Assembly (NCBI GenBank): GCA_900471925.1
Contig: UCGV01000015.1
Span: 54,832 to 118,831, forward strand
Length of the DNA stretch: 64,000 nucleotides
Direction: 5' to 3'
Source: Hyphomicrobiales bacterium
GTDB taxonomy: Bacteria > Pseudomonadota > Alphaproteobacteria > Rhizobiales > Rhizobiaceae
Shown: piece by piece, positions 1-8,307 of the stretch
How the letters are laid out: each line of letters begins with the position of its first letter
How positions within the stretch are numbered: position 1 is the stretch's first letter
Made by a program: the position numbers and the translations under genes
Notes under the pieces: generated by a model
What the model saw: only the letters and a program-made list of their open reading frames with translations
What the model was told of the DNA's origin: nothing
Databases searched by the model: none

Positions 1-1301
1 ACAGCTCTGTCCGCGATGCCTTCCATGCCGGCGTTATCGTCATTCATCAGGAACTGCAGCTTGTCCCTGAGCTCACGGTTGCCGAAAATCTCTGGCTCGG
101 CCGTTTTCCCGGCAAGGCCGGCGTCATCAACAGCAGGACGCTGATCGAGACGGTGCGCGCCAAGCTTGAAGAGATCGGTATCGATGTCGATCCCTCCGCG
201 AAAGTGTCTTCTTTGTCGATCGGCGCCCGCCAGATGGTGGAGATCGCCAAGGCGGTGATGCTCGATGCGCGCGTCATCGCCCTCGACGAGCCGACCTCGT
301 CGCTCTCGTCACGTGAGAGCGAAATCCTGTTCACGCTGATTGGCAAGCTGAAGGCCAAGGGCACCGTCATCCTCTACGTTTCTCACCGCCTCGACGAGAT
401 CTTCCGTCTCTGCGACAGCCTGACGGTACTGCGCGACGGCAAGCTTGCCGCCCACCATCCCAGGGTCGCGGAAACAACGCGCGAGCAGATCATTGCCGAA
501 ATGGTCGGGCGCGAGATCAGCAATATCTGGGGCTGGCGCGAGCGCGTGCTTGGCGAAGTGCGCCTCGAGGTGAAGAACCTCTCGGGTTCCAAGCTTCGTA
601 CCCCCATCAATTTCTCTGTCCGCAAGGGTGAAATCCTCGGCTTCTTCGGCCTCATCGGTGCGGGACGAAGCGAAATGGCACGGCTGCTCTACGGCGCCGA
701 TCATCGCCATCAGGGCAGCGTGACCATCGATGGCGTGGCCGTCTCCCCCAATAATCCGAAGGCGGCAATCAGCGCCGGCATGGTTCTCTGCCCCGAGGAC
801 CGCAAGTTCGATGGCATCATCCAGGGCCGGTCGATCGAGGAGAATATCGCGATCTCATCGCGCCGGCACTTCTCGCCCTTCGGCGTCTTGAACCCGAAGA
901 AAGAAGTGTCGGTCGCAGACCAGTTCATCGCCAAGCTTCGCGTCCGCACACCCTCGCGCAAGCAGGACATCATCAATCTCTCCGGCGGTAACCAGCAGAA
1001 GGTTATTCTCGGCCGCTGGCTTTCCGAGCAGGGCGTCAAGGTGCTGGTCATCGACGAGCCGACGCGCGGCATCGATGTCGGCGCCAAATCGGAAATCTAT
1101 GAAATCCTCTACGAGCTTGCCGCCGGCGGCATGGCGATCGTCGTCATTTCCAGCGAGTTGCCCGAGGTCATGGGCATTTCCGATCGCATCATGGTGATGT
1201 GCCAGGGCCGGGTTGCGGCCAATGTGGCACGTGCCGATTTCGACGAGCGCAGCATTCTGACCGCGGCCCTGCCCGACAAGAACGCCGCCGGCACCATCTA
1301 A
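1..1301 (+). CDS. Sugar ABC transporter ATP-binding protein, ribose (RbsA) type, 5' truncated
   Basis: The reading frame is open from the first base, so the start lies outside the window. It is a tandem ATPase of the carbohydrate-uptake CUT2 class. The visible part of domain 1 holds a Q-loop (VIHQE), a signature LSIGARQ and a Walker B ALDEPTSS. Domain 2 has the degenerate P-loop GLIGAGRSE typical of RbsA/MglA C-terminal halves, a signature LSGGNQQK and Walker B VIDEPTRGID. It would energise import of a monosaccharide or polyol together with the permease 19 bp downstream. The substrate cannot be read from the ATPase. The family is certain; the Walker A of domain 1 is missing only because of the window edge. 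Confidence 0.95.
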   Translation, partial: SSVRDAFHAGVIVIHQELQLVPELTVAENLWLGRFPGKAGVINSRTLIETVRAKLEEIGIDVDPSAKVSSLSIGARQMVEIAKAVMLDARVIALDEPTSSLSSRESEILFTLIGKLKAKGTVILYVSHRLDEIFRLCDSLTVLRDGKLAAHHPRVAETTREQIIAEMVGREISNIWGWRERVLGEVRLEVKNLSGSKLRTPINFSVRKGEILGFFGLIGAGRSEMARLLYGADHRHQGSVTIDGVAVSPNNPKAAISAGMVLCPEDRKFDGIIQGRSIEENIAISSRRHFSPFGVLNPKKEVSVADQFIAKLRVRTPSRKQDIINLSGGNQQKVILGRWLSEQGVKVLVIDEPTRGIDVGAKSEIYEILYELAAGGMAIVVISSELPEVMGISDRIMVMCQGRVAANVARADFDERSILTAALPDKNAAGTI

Positions 1302-1320
1302 TTTTTCAGGAAGAGCAGTC

Positions 1321-2277
1321 ATGAACGCGTTGAAAAAAATCCTTCTCGGCGAACAGGGTCTGGTGGTGATCTTCGCGATCGCCTTCGTGATCGTCTCGCT
1401 GACCGTGCCGAGCTTCCTGACCGAACGTAATATGCTGGGCCTCTTACAGTCCGTGGTGACGATCGGCATCGTCGCCTGCACCATGATGTTCTGCCTTGCC
1501 TCGCGCGATTTCGACCTCTCGGTCGGCTCGACCGTCGCCTTCTCCGGCATGATCGCCGTCATGGTATCGAACTCGACGGGCTCCATTCCGCTCGGCCTGC
1601 TGGCAGCCCTGATCTGCGGCAGCGTCGTCGGTTTCGTCAACGGCGTGGTCATCGCCCGCTTCCGCATCAATGCGCTGATCACCACGCTTGCCACCATGCA
1701 GATCGTTCGCGGCCTGGCTTTGATTGCGTCTGACGGCCGTGCTGTCGGCATCAACGATCCGGCTTTCTACCAGCTGGCTTTGTCGCGCTTCCTGACGGTG
1801 CCGACGCCGATCTGGATCATGGTGCTGCTCTTCATCGTCTTCGGTTTCGTGTTGAACCGCACGGTCTTCGGCAAGAACACGCTGGCGATCGGCGGTAACC
1901 CGGAGGCTTCGCGCCTTGCAGGCGTCAACGTTGTCAACATGCGCATCTGGATCTTCGCGCTGCAGGGCCTCGTCTGCGCTATCGCCGGCATCCTGCTTGC
2001 CTCGCGCATCACCTCGGGCCAGCCGAATGCTGCGACCGGCCTTGAGCTCTCCGTCATCTCGGCTTGCGTGCTCGGCGGTGTCTCGCTGGCTGGTGGCCGT
2101 GCAGCAATGACGGGTGTAATCGTCGGCGTGCTGATCATGGGCATTGCCGAAAATGTCATGAACCTGCTCAACATTCAGGCCTTCTATCAATATGTGGTTC
2201 GCGGTCTTATTCTTCTGATCGCCGTCCTGCTCGACAATATGCGCTCGTCGGCCGCCGGACGCGGCAGCCGTGCGTGA
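1321..2277 (+). CDS. Sugar ABC transporter permease, ribose (RbsC) type
   Basis: This 318-residue polytopic inner-membrane protein belongs to the RbsC/XylH permease family. It has about eight to ten hydrophobic segments and the family motif region around residues 215-260 (GLELSVISACVLGGVSLAGG). It starts 19 bp after the ATPase stop, behind an AGGAAGAGC ribosome site, so the two are co-transcribed. A binding protein would be expected upstream, outside the window. The following GntR genes and DapA-family enzyme suggest a dedicated catabolic operon, but the sugar is unknown. Confidence 0.93.
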   Translation: MNALKKILLGEQGLVVIFAIAFVIVSLTVPSFLTERNMLGLLQSVVTIGIVACTMMFCLASRDFDLSVGSTVAFSGMIAVMVSNSTGSIPLGLLAALICGSVVGFVNGVVIARFRINALITTLATMQIVRGLALIASDGRAVGINDPAFYQLALSRFLTVPTPIWIMVLLFIVFGFVLNRTVFGKNTLAIGGNPEASRLAGVNVVNMRIWIFALQGLVCAIAGILLASRITSGQPNAATGLELSVISACVLGGVSLAGGRAAMTGVIVGVLIMGIAENVMNLLNIQAFYQYVVRGLILLIAVLLDNMRSSAAGRGSRA

Positions 2278-2382
2278 CGATCAGATTTCTTGGGAGAAGC
2301 CCGCTGAGCCTGCGGTTGTCCATTGATGAGAAAGCATGGCGCTGATCATGGTGGCAACAAGGCCAGCGGTACGGGGGAGTTT

Positions 2383-3150
2383 ATGAGCACGCGATCGGGA
2401 CTTCTGCGAACGGGAAGTGCGGTGACGAAGCCCGAACAGGGGCGGCGCACCGTGCGCGAGGAACTGCTGAAGAAGCTTATCGGCCAGATCGTCTCCGGCG
2501 ATATCGCCGAGGGGTCGCTGCTGCCGAACGAGGCCGAGCTTTCCGAAGTCTATGGCGTCAGCCGCACCAGCTTGCGGGAGGCCATGCAATATCTCTCGGC
2601 ACTCGGCATGGTCCGCTCGCGCACCCGCGCCGGCACCAGCGTATTGCCGCGCGAGAACTGGAACTATCTCGATCCTCTGGTTCTCGATGCGACGCTGGAA
2701 TTCAGCGACGACCGCAGCTTCTACGATTCACTGCTCGATGCCCGCCAATTGCTGGAACCGGCGGCCGCCGCACAGGCGGCTGCGAACGCAACGGCCAAGC
2801 AGCTTGCCCAGATCGCTGCAGCCTTCGAGGATATGGTGGCCGCCAACGCCCGCGACAACGAGGCCTGGAGCCAGGCCGACCTCGAATTCCATACCGCCAT
2901 CATCAATGCCAGCGGCAACTGGGTCTTCCGCCAGTTCGCCACCGCCATCCGCGCCGCCTTGCTCGCAAGCTTCCGTCTCACCAACCGGGCAAGCCAAAGC
3001 CACGACTACGCGATCGCCCGCCATCAGGACGTGCTGGACGCCATCCGCATGCGCCGGCCCGATGCCGCCCGCTTTGCAATGGAGCAGCTGATTGGCACGG
3101 CACGAATGGAATTGAGTGATGCGCTGCGTGTCGGCAAGCCAGGAAAGTAG
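2383..3150 (+). CDS. GntR-family transcriptional regulator, FCD (FadR) subfamily
   Basis: The protein has 255 residues. An N-terminal winged helix (about residues 25-90: LLPNEAELSEVYGVSRTSLREAM) is followed by an all-helical FCD effector domain. The start at 2383 was chosen over an in-frame ATG at 2323 because GGGGGAG lies a few bases upstream of it. FCD domains usually bind organic or sugar acids, often through a metal held by His/Asp residues. Lying 105 bp behind the sugar permease and ahead of a second GntR gene, it probably controls this uptake and catabolic cluster. Ligand unknown. Confidence 0.9.
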   Translation: MSTRSGLLRTGSAVTKPEQGRRTVREELLKKLIGQIVSGDIAEGSLLPNEAELSEVYGVSRTSLREAMQYLSALGMVRSRTRAGTSVLPRENWNYLDPLVLDATLEFSDDRSFYDSLLDARQLLEPAAAAQAAANATAKQLAQIAAAFEDMVAANARDNEAWSQADLEFHTAIINASGNWVFRQFATAIRAALLASFRLTNRASQSHDYAIARHQDVLDAIRMRRPDAARFAMEQLIGTARMELSDALRVGKPGK

Positions 3151-3279
3151 GACCGGTCGGGCGGAGAGGAACATTAAAAATTCCGCCTGCCGACAGAATG
3201 TATATTCAAATTGAAGTCTTGCCACGGATTCGCTAGTAGACTGGGCATGAACCCGGCTGCTTGAAAGGACGATGGGCGC

Positions 3280-3984
3280 GTGGACGAGACCGAGAAACTG
3301 CAAACGTATCGGCGCGGCTCCGGCGTATCGACGGTCTATGAGACGCTTCGAAACGAGATCATCGAGCTGAAATTGCCGCCGGGCAGCCCGATCGACGAGC
3401 AGCAGCTGTCCGACCGTTTTGCTCTGTCGCGCACGCCGATCCGCGAAGCGCTCGTGCGGCTAGCCGCCGAAGGCTTGATCACAACGCTCACCAACCGCGC
3501 GACGATCGTCTCGAACATCGATTTCCTTGGCCTGCCGGAATTTTTCGATGCCTTGACGCTGATGTACCGCGTCACGACGCGGCTTGCGGCGGCCAATCAC
3601 GCCGAGGGCGATATTGCCACTATCCGCATCCAGCAGAAAGCCTTCGAGCTTGCCGTCGCCAATCGCGATGTGCTCGGCATGATTTCCACCAATCGCGACT
3701 TCCATATCGCCATCGCCCAGGCTGGGCGCAACCGCTATTACGTGGAACTCTTCACCCGGCTCCTGGATGAAGGCCGCCGCATTCTCCGGCTCTATTATTC
3801 CTCCTTCAACGATGTGCTGCCCCGCCAGTATGTCGGCGAGCATGAGGAAATGATCCAGGCAATCATCAATCGCGACGTTGCTCTGGCCGACAGGCTTGCA
3901 TCGGCGCATGCCGACCAGATCGTCCGGCAGATCCGCTCCTATATCACAGCCGATTCCCGCCAGAACGCCAGCCTGGCGCTCTAG
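3280..3984 (+). CDS. GntR-family transcriptional regulator, FCD subfamily
   Basis: A 234-residue protein starting at GTG 3280 with GAAAGGA ten bases upstream. The winged helix covers about residues 17-80, with the recognition-helix motif ALSRTPIREALVRLAAEGL. The rest is a helical FCD domain with metal-ligand-like histidines (for example DFHIAIAQ around residue 145). This is the second FCD regulator in succession and differs strongly from its neighbour, so they probably sense different ligands or act on different promoters. A near palindrome GAATGTATATTC lies upstream near 3196-3207 and could be an autoregulatory site. The palindrome at 4048-4063 is a stronger operator candidate. Confidence 0.9.
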   Translation: MDETEKLQTYRRGSGVSTVYETLRNEIIELKLPPGSPIDEQQLSDRFALSRTPIREALVRLAAEGLITTLTNRATIVSNIDFLGLPEFFDALTLMYRVTTRLAAANHAEGDIATIRIQQKAFELAVANRDVLGMISTNRDFHIAIAQAGRNRYYVELFTRLLDEGRRILRLYYSSFNDVLPRQYVGEHEEMIQAIINRDVALADRLASAHADQIVRQIRSYITADSRQNASLAL

Positions 3985-4047
3985 TCGCGACGGACGCTCG
4001 TTCCAGCTTCTTGTTCGCAGAGCGTTGGGAAATCGTGTTCTGTATTT

Positions 4048-4063
4048 TTCTTGTCGACAAGAA
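4048..4063. promoter_or_regulatory. Perfect 16-bp palindrome, candidate GntR/FCD operator
   Basis: TTCTTGTCGACAAGAA is a perfect palindrome 70 bp upstream of the DapA-family start. Its core TTGT-N2-ACAA matches the general operator shape of FadR-type GntR regulators, two of which are encoded just upstream. The assignment to either regulator is inference. Confidence 0.6.
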
Positions 4064-4132
4064 GTCGGCAGAATGGTAAATGCCTTATCAACCCCACGAT
4101 CGGGGAAGATTCCAGAGAACGAGAGATTGGCG

Positions 4133-5074
4133 ATGACTGGTTCCGTATTCCAAGGCTGCATCCCGGCGCTCATGACGCCGTGCAAGGATGACCGTACCCC
4201 TGATTTCGACGCGCTTGCACGCAAGGGCCGGGAATTGATCGACCTCGGCATGTCTGCCGTCGTCTATTGCGGCTCGATGGGCGACTGGCCGCTGCTTACC
4301 GACGAACAGCGCCAGGAAGGCGTCAAGCGCCTGGTCGAGGCGGGTGTGCCCGTCATCGTCGGCACCGGTGCCGTCAACACCAAGTCGGCCGTTGCCCATG
4401 CCGCTCATGCCGCTGCCGTCGGCGCCAAGGGCCTGATGGTCATCCCGCGTGTGCTCTCGCGCGGTTCGTCGGCTTCGGCCCAGCGCGACCATTTCTCTGC
4501 CATCCTCGAAGCTGCCAAGGATCTGCCGGCTGTCATCTACAACAGCCCCTATTATGGCTTTGCGACGCGCGCCGACCTGTTCTTCGACCTGCGTTCGCGT
4601 TTTTCGAACCTCGTCGGCTTCAAGGAATTCGGCGGCAAGAATGACATGACCTATGCGGCTGAAAACATCACATCCGGCGATGATGCGCTGACGCTGATGG
4701 TCGGCGTCGATACCGGCGTCTATCACGGCTTCGTCAATTGCGGTGCCGGTGGTGCCATCACCGGCATCGGCAACGCGCTGCCGAAGGAAGTGCTGCACCT
4801 CGTTGCGCTCTGCGAGAAGGCTGCCAAGGGCGATGCCGCTGCCCGCAGCGCTGCGCGCGAACTCGAAGAAGCACTGACGGTGCTTTCGACCTATGATGAA
4901 GGTCCGGATCTCGTTCTGCACTACAAGTATCTGATGGTACTGAATGGCGAGAAGGAATATTCGCTGCATTTCAACGAGACCGACAAGCTGAGCGACTCGC
5001 AGCGCCGTCATCTCGAAAACCAGTATAGCCTGTTCAAGGCCTGGTATACCGCGCGTTATCCGAACGCCGCCTGA
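4133..5074 (+). CDS. Dihydrodipicolinate synthase / N-acetylneuraminate lyase family protein
   Basis: A 313-residue class I aldolase-fold enzyme. Family features are visible: an N-terminal PALMTP segment, YCGSMGDWP in the position of the usual GTTGE-type substrate loop, the tyrosine motif YNSPYYG, and the Schiff-base lysine in GFKEFGG. Such enzymes cleave or dehydrate 2-oxo acids via a lysine imine. The divergence of the substrate loop and the setting beside a sugar transporter and two GntR regulators argue for a catabolic lyase or dehydratase rather than lysine biosynthesis. The ATG at 4133 fits the family start; the open frame to 3878 overlaps the previous gene and is not needed. Substrate unassigned. 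Confidence 0.85.
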   Translation: MTGSVFQGCIPALMTPCKDDRTPDFDALARKGRELIDLGMSAVVYCGSMGDWPLLTDEQRQEGVKRLVEAGVPVIVGTGAVNTKSAVAHAAHAAAVGAKGLMVIPRVLSRGSSASAQRDHFSAILEAAKDLPAVIYNSPYYGFATRADLFFDLRSRFSNLVGFKEFGGKNDMTYAAENITSGDDALTLMVGVDTGVYHGFVNCGAGGAITGIGNALPKEVLHLVALCEKAAKGDAAARSAARELEEALTVLSTYDEGPDLVLHYKYLMVLNGEKEYSLHFNETDKLSDSQRRHLENQYSLFKAWYTARYPNAA

Positions 5075-5122
5075 GCCGATCGGCAAGCATTCGGTCTCGC
5101 AGCTTGTCCGCTGCGGGGCCGC

Positions 5123-5476
5123 TCAGTTCGCCAAGTCGGTGACAACAAGCGAATGGATCAACATCGTCAGGTTTCTCCGGATTTTCTCATCGGAGATGCG
5201 CCCGATTTCTGAGGCAAGATAGGCCGCTTCGTCTTCCGTGTCGGCGCCCGCCTCGGTTTCAATGCCGTTGATGAACCATCCGGCATCTACTTTCATGAAG
5301 CTGCACAGCCGCAGCATGACCGCCACCGACAGGCGGTTTGTGCCATTCTCGTATTTCTGGATCTGCTGAAACGCTACGCCGATATGGTCACCGAGTTCGC
5401 TCTGTGTGATGCCGCGCGCCGCGCGCACTGAGCGTAATCTTTGGCCGATTGCCAAATTCAGTTCCTGATCTTTCAT
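5123..5476 (-). CDS. Xre-family helix-turn-helix regulator
   Basis: A 117-residue cytoplasmic protein with a Cro/CI-type HTH at about residues 10-65 (RLRSVRAARGITQSELGDHIGVAFQQIQKYENG) and a short acidic helical tail. The start at 5476 is preferred because AAGGATAGG stands just before it; an ATG at 5557 would overlap the upstream small gene. It shares direction with the small gene at 5526-5726 and diverges from the GNAT gene, so it may regulate that intergenic promoter. Function otherwise unknown. Confidence 0.8.
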   Translation of the reverse strand: MKDQELNLAIGQRLRSVRAARGITQSELGDHIGVAFQQIQKYENGTNRLSVAVMLRLCSFMKVDAGWFINGIETEAGADTEDEAAYLASEIGRISDEKIRRNLTMLIHSLVVTDLAN

Positions 5477-5525
5477 GCCTATCCTTGAGAATACTTCCGT
5501 CGACCGTAGATCTTGCGGCTTCTCT

Positions 5526-5726
5526 TTACATGATCGGCTTTTGAGTTCCACCTCCATCTGTCAAAAGCGTCAGTTGTTCTTTGAGCCGCCGTTGTTCTGT
5601 CTCTGACATCAAGGCGATTTCATGTTCGACAAAGTCCGCAATCGCTCGCGGATCGTCGCCGAACCGGCGTGCTCCTTCGGCGCAGAGAGCGATGATGGTT
5701 GCCATCGGATTGGCAGGGTCCGTCAT
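5526..5726 (-). CDS. Small hypothetical protein (66 aa)
   Basis: A short acidic helical protein starting MTDPANPMATIIALCAEGAR, preceded by a GGGGGG Shine-Dalgarno-like stretch about ten bases upstream. It lies 49 bp upstream of the Xre regulator in the same direction, so the two probably form an operon. An internal helix ends DFVEHEIALMSETEQRRLKEQL. I do not recognise a family. A longer frame to 5852 exists but would cross the divergent GNAT promoter and start. Confidence 0.55.
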   Translation of the reverse strand: MTDPANPMATIIALCAEGARRFGDDPRAIADFVEHEIALMSETEQRRLKEQLTLLTDGGGTQKPIM

Positions 5727-5812
5727 TTTTGAAATCCCCCCTGAAATCTTCGTCCTTCGCGTAACAGTCGTTCTGCGGTTGAAGTGGGTTGTAGAGACAA
5801 AGAGGCCGACCG

Positions 5813-6364
5813 ATGGTGAACAAATATCCCAATCTTCGATGCCAAGTCGCAACGACCCCCGATCATGTTCGGGATGCGATGATCTTGAGAAGCATCTGCT
5901 TCGTCCATGAGCACGGTATCTCGCCCTCCTTCATCTTCGATGGCAATGATCACCAGGCCACGCATTTCGTCTTTTATGATGGCGAGGAGCCGGTTGGTTC
6001 CCTTCGCATTCGCTGGTTTGCCGATTTCGCCAAGTATGAACGAACCTGCTTCCGCGAAAAGTACCGACACCCTTTTACGGTTAAGCGTTGCATTCAGATG
6101 ACCTTCGATCATGTGGCGCGCAAAGGCTACACGAAGGTTTTGACACAGGCCGAACAGCGCCTGGCCCGGCTGTGGACGATTCTCTTCGATCTGGAAATCG
6201 TCGATGCCCCGCCGGTGGAGATCGCGGGTCATCCCGAGCCGTACCTGACCGTCGTCGGCACGATCCCGGCATCTTCGGATCCGATTACCATGGAAAGCAG
6301 CAGCGCCCTGCTGCTGCGCGTCGAAGGTCAGTGGGACGCACCGAGTTCGTTCGAGACAGCATGA
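5813..6364 (+). CDS. GNAT-fold acyltransferase
   Basis: A 183-residue protein with the GNAT N-terminal pattern: RSICFVHEHG (alpha1/alpha2), an acidic DGNDHQATHFVF strand, then the beta4 segment EPVGSLRIR and a helix CIQMTFDHVARKGYTKVL. This order resembles ElaA-like N-acetyltransferases and also the fold of acyl-homoserine-lactone synthases. The usual acetyl-CoA pyrophosphate loop (Q/RxxGxG/A) is not obvious between residues 75 and 95, so cofactor use is uncertain. The last 50 residues form an unusual extension. Its stop overlaps the start of the next gene (ATGA), implying translational coupling. Confidence 0.7.
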   Translation: MVNKYPNLRCQVATTPDHVRDAMILRSICFVHEHGISPSFIFDGNDHQATHFVFYDGEEPVGSLRIRWFADFAKYERTCFREKYRHPFTVKRCIQMTFDHVARKGYTKVLTQAEQRLARLWTILFDLEIVDAPPVEIAGHPEPYLTVVGTIPASSDPITMESSSALLLRVEGQWDAPSSFETA

Positions 6365-6588
6365 CGATGGCAGGTTCTGGGAATGCGGGCGACTGGTCCG
6401 CGACTGCTGCGCTGCAGGATGAAATCTTGACGCGCACGAAGCTGCACACCGAAATGGTGCGCCGGCTGATCAACGATCCAACGGTCCGGCCGGTGGAGCT
6501 CGCCGGCTTTCTCGAAGATGTCGCGAATGCCTATCTCTCGATCTCGGAAGAACTCAGCCAAATTGTGAAGGCGGCGGAGGGGCAATAG
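6361..6588 (+). CDS. Small hypothetical protein coupled to the GNAT gene (75 aa)
   Basis: The start ATG overlaps the GNAT stop by four bases (ATGA). The 75-residue product begins MTMAGSGNAGDWSATAALQD and is a single helical, acidic protein with no signal or membrane segment. Its last 35 bases overlap the 3' end of the convergent LysR gene at 6554-7612. Family unknown; the strict coupling suggests it works with, or is a substrate or partner of, the acyltransferase. Confidence 0.6.
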   Translation: MTMAGSGNAGDWSATAALQDEILTRTKLHTEMVRRLINDPTVRPVELAGFLEDVANAYLSISEELSQIVKAAEGQ

Positions 6589-7612
6589 TTTCGAGCATCT
6601 TGCGCAGGCTCTCCTCCTGTTCGTGCCGGCCCGTCGGAAAGGTCAGCCTGGTGTTGAAGGATGGGTTGGTCCTGAAAATCTCGACGATCCAGTCGTAGAC
6701 GGCAGCGACCGGTCTCGATTGCCGGCGATTGGCGGCCGAGATCAGGTAGATCGGCAGGGCGACGTGGACGCCGAGATCGAGCGGCACGAGTTCGGGATCG
6801 GTCAGCACGTAATTGCCGAGCAGCCCGACACCGGCGCCGTTGCGAACAAGCGCGAAATAGGCAAGCGAGTTCTCGCAATTGTGGGTCTGGTGGCCGGCCT
6901 GGACGAGGCCGCGCCAGCCATTCCAGATCTCGCGATCGGAATCATAGTAGTTGCACTGGACATAGACGTGCTGGGAAATGAACTGTCGCTGCGGCACGCC
7001 GGATTTCTTCAGGTAATCGCGGCTGGCGACCGGAACGAGATGAAGGGTGCCGATCTCGACGCACTCGACATCGGCGCGCGATATCGGCGAAAGGGAGATC
7101 ATCAGATCGGCCTGGTTCTTCTCGAAATTGACGAAGGATACCTGTTCGCGCATGTCGAGATTGAGGCGCGGATAGTTATCGTTCAGCCGCGGGACCGCCG
7201 GAGCGACGATCGCGACCGCAAGGCCCGAGGTGACGCTGACGGCGACCCGTCCGGTCACGGCATCGATTTCGTCCTTCAGATCGTTGGACAGGGCAAAGAG
7301 CTGGAAATCCAGCTCCGCGACCTGCATGGCGAGCTTGCGTCCGGTCTCCGTCAGCGTCACGCCCGAGAAGGTGGAGATGACGAGCTGCGAGCCGATCTGG
7401 TCCTGGAGGCGTTTGACGTCGCGGCTGACCGTTGGCGCGCTCGTCCCGAGCAGTTCCGCAGCCTGCGCAAAGGACGGACTTTTGGCGACTGCCAGAAAGG
7501 TTCTGAGTTCACGCCAGATTGGCTGCGACAACAGACCCCTGATTTCAAGAGGAGATCTGTCCAGATCGGCACGCTCGCTGCCAAAGGGAAGAGGAGGGAA
7601 GGGTTTGTTCAC
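6554..7612 (-). CDS. LysR-family transcriptional regulator
   Basis: 352 residues, longer than the usual 300 because of an N-terminal extension of about 30 and a C-terminal tail. The winged HTH is at about residues 34-92 (FLAVAKSPSFAQAAELLGTSAPTVSRDVKRLQDQIG), followed by a periplasmic-binding-like effector domain. The start is GTG. It is convergent with the GNAT pair and faces the gene-free stretch 7613-7974, where LysR-type sites would be expected. Target unknown. Confidence 0.88.
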   Translation of the reverse strand: MNKPFPPLPFGSERADLDRSPLEIRGLLSQPIWRELRTFLAVAKSPSFAQAAELLGTSAPTVSRDVKRLQDQIGSQLVISTFSGVTLTETGRKLAMQVAELDFQLFALSNDLKDEIDAVTGRVAVSVTSGLAVAIVAPAVPRLNDNYPRLNLDMREQVSFVNFEKNQADLMISLSPISRADVECVEIGTLHLVPVASRDYLKKSGVPQRQFISQHVYVQCNYYDSDREIWNGWRGLVQAGHQTHNCENSLAYFALVRNGAGVGLLGNYVLTDPELVPLDLGVHVALPIYLISAANRRQSRPVAAVYDWIVEIFRTNPSFNTRLTFPTGRHEQEESLRKMLETIAPPPPSQFG

Positions 7613-7974
7613 GACCGCCTCGCGTATTAGTGGAAGCGCAACAATATACTTAATCGGGGATTACGGGCAATTGCTCACGCACGACAGCTTATCGATGCGA
7701 AAAGATTGTTGGTCAATGATCCAAAGCTTCGTTCGGGCCTGATAAGTGCTTCGGAAATACTACTTATAGGGTGCGTGACATCGTTCAGAAATTAAATGAA
7801 TTCGCTTGATAATTGTCATTTAAATCGATCTAAAGGTATTATTTACGCAACTCATAGGGTGTGTTAGCGTCTTAACGCGGGCAAAGATCCGATTCAACAT
7901 TCGGTTTCGAAGGCGATGCAGGGGAGGCCCGCTCGATTGCGAAACTTCGCCAAGCTCGGAGGCAGATCAAGGCT
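7613..7974. other. Gene-free AT-rich stretch with an imperfect direct repeat
   Basis: No convincing gene is present. The stretch is clearly more AT-rich than its surroundings and carries two related 14-mers, CTTATAGGGTGCGT at 7763-7776 and CTCATAGGGTGTGT at 7851-7864 (12 of 14 identical, 88 bp apart). They may be regulator sites for the LysR gene or for the small gene at 7975. No strong terminator is seen. Confidence 0.4.
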
Positions 7975-8241
7975 ATGGCCGACGAAATTCCTGATATGAT
8001 TGACCGTGATGATCCGATGGGATTCCTGCGGATTTTCCGCCTGATCTTGGCGGCAAAGGACAGCGCTTCCTCGTTGCAGCTTTTCGATCTCGTGCGCCTG
8101 ATGGATATGGCGCTGATGCAGACGGCGCTCGACTGGGAGGGGCTCGATGCCGAAAATCTGGATGAGCGTGCCTTCCTCGCCCTTATCCGTGAGAAGCAGG
8201 AAATCGCCGGCAGAACGAATATCCACGCCGTGCTGAACTGA
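7975..8241 (+). CDS. Small acidic hypothetical protein (88 aa)
   Basis: An acidic, leucine- and methionine-rich helical protein (MADEIPDMIDRDDPMGFLRI at its start). The composition looks coding, and the antisense frames at 7872-8435 and 7894-8250 are rich in Ser/Arg like frame shadows. No strong ribosome site is visible (AGATCAAGG is the best). Family not recognised. It lies 67 bp ahead of the metallopeptidase gene and could be transcribed with it. Confidence 0.5.
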   Translation: MADEIPDMIDRDDPMGFLRIFRLILAAKDSASSLQLFDLVRLMDMALMQTALDWEGLDAENLDERAFLALIREKQEIAGRTNIHAVLN

Positions 8242-8307
8242 CATAGGCATGATAACAGAGGGGATTGCAACCTTCCCATACAGCCATCAGGAATCCTGTC
8301 GGACGGC

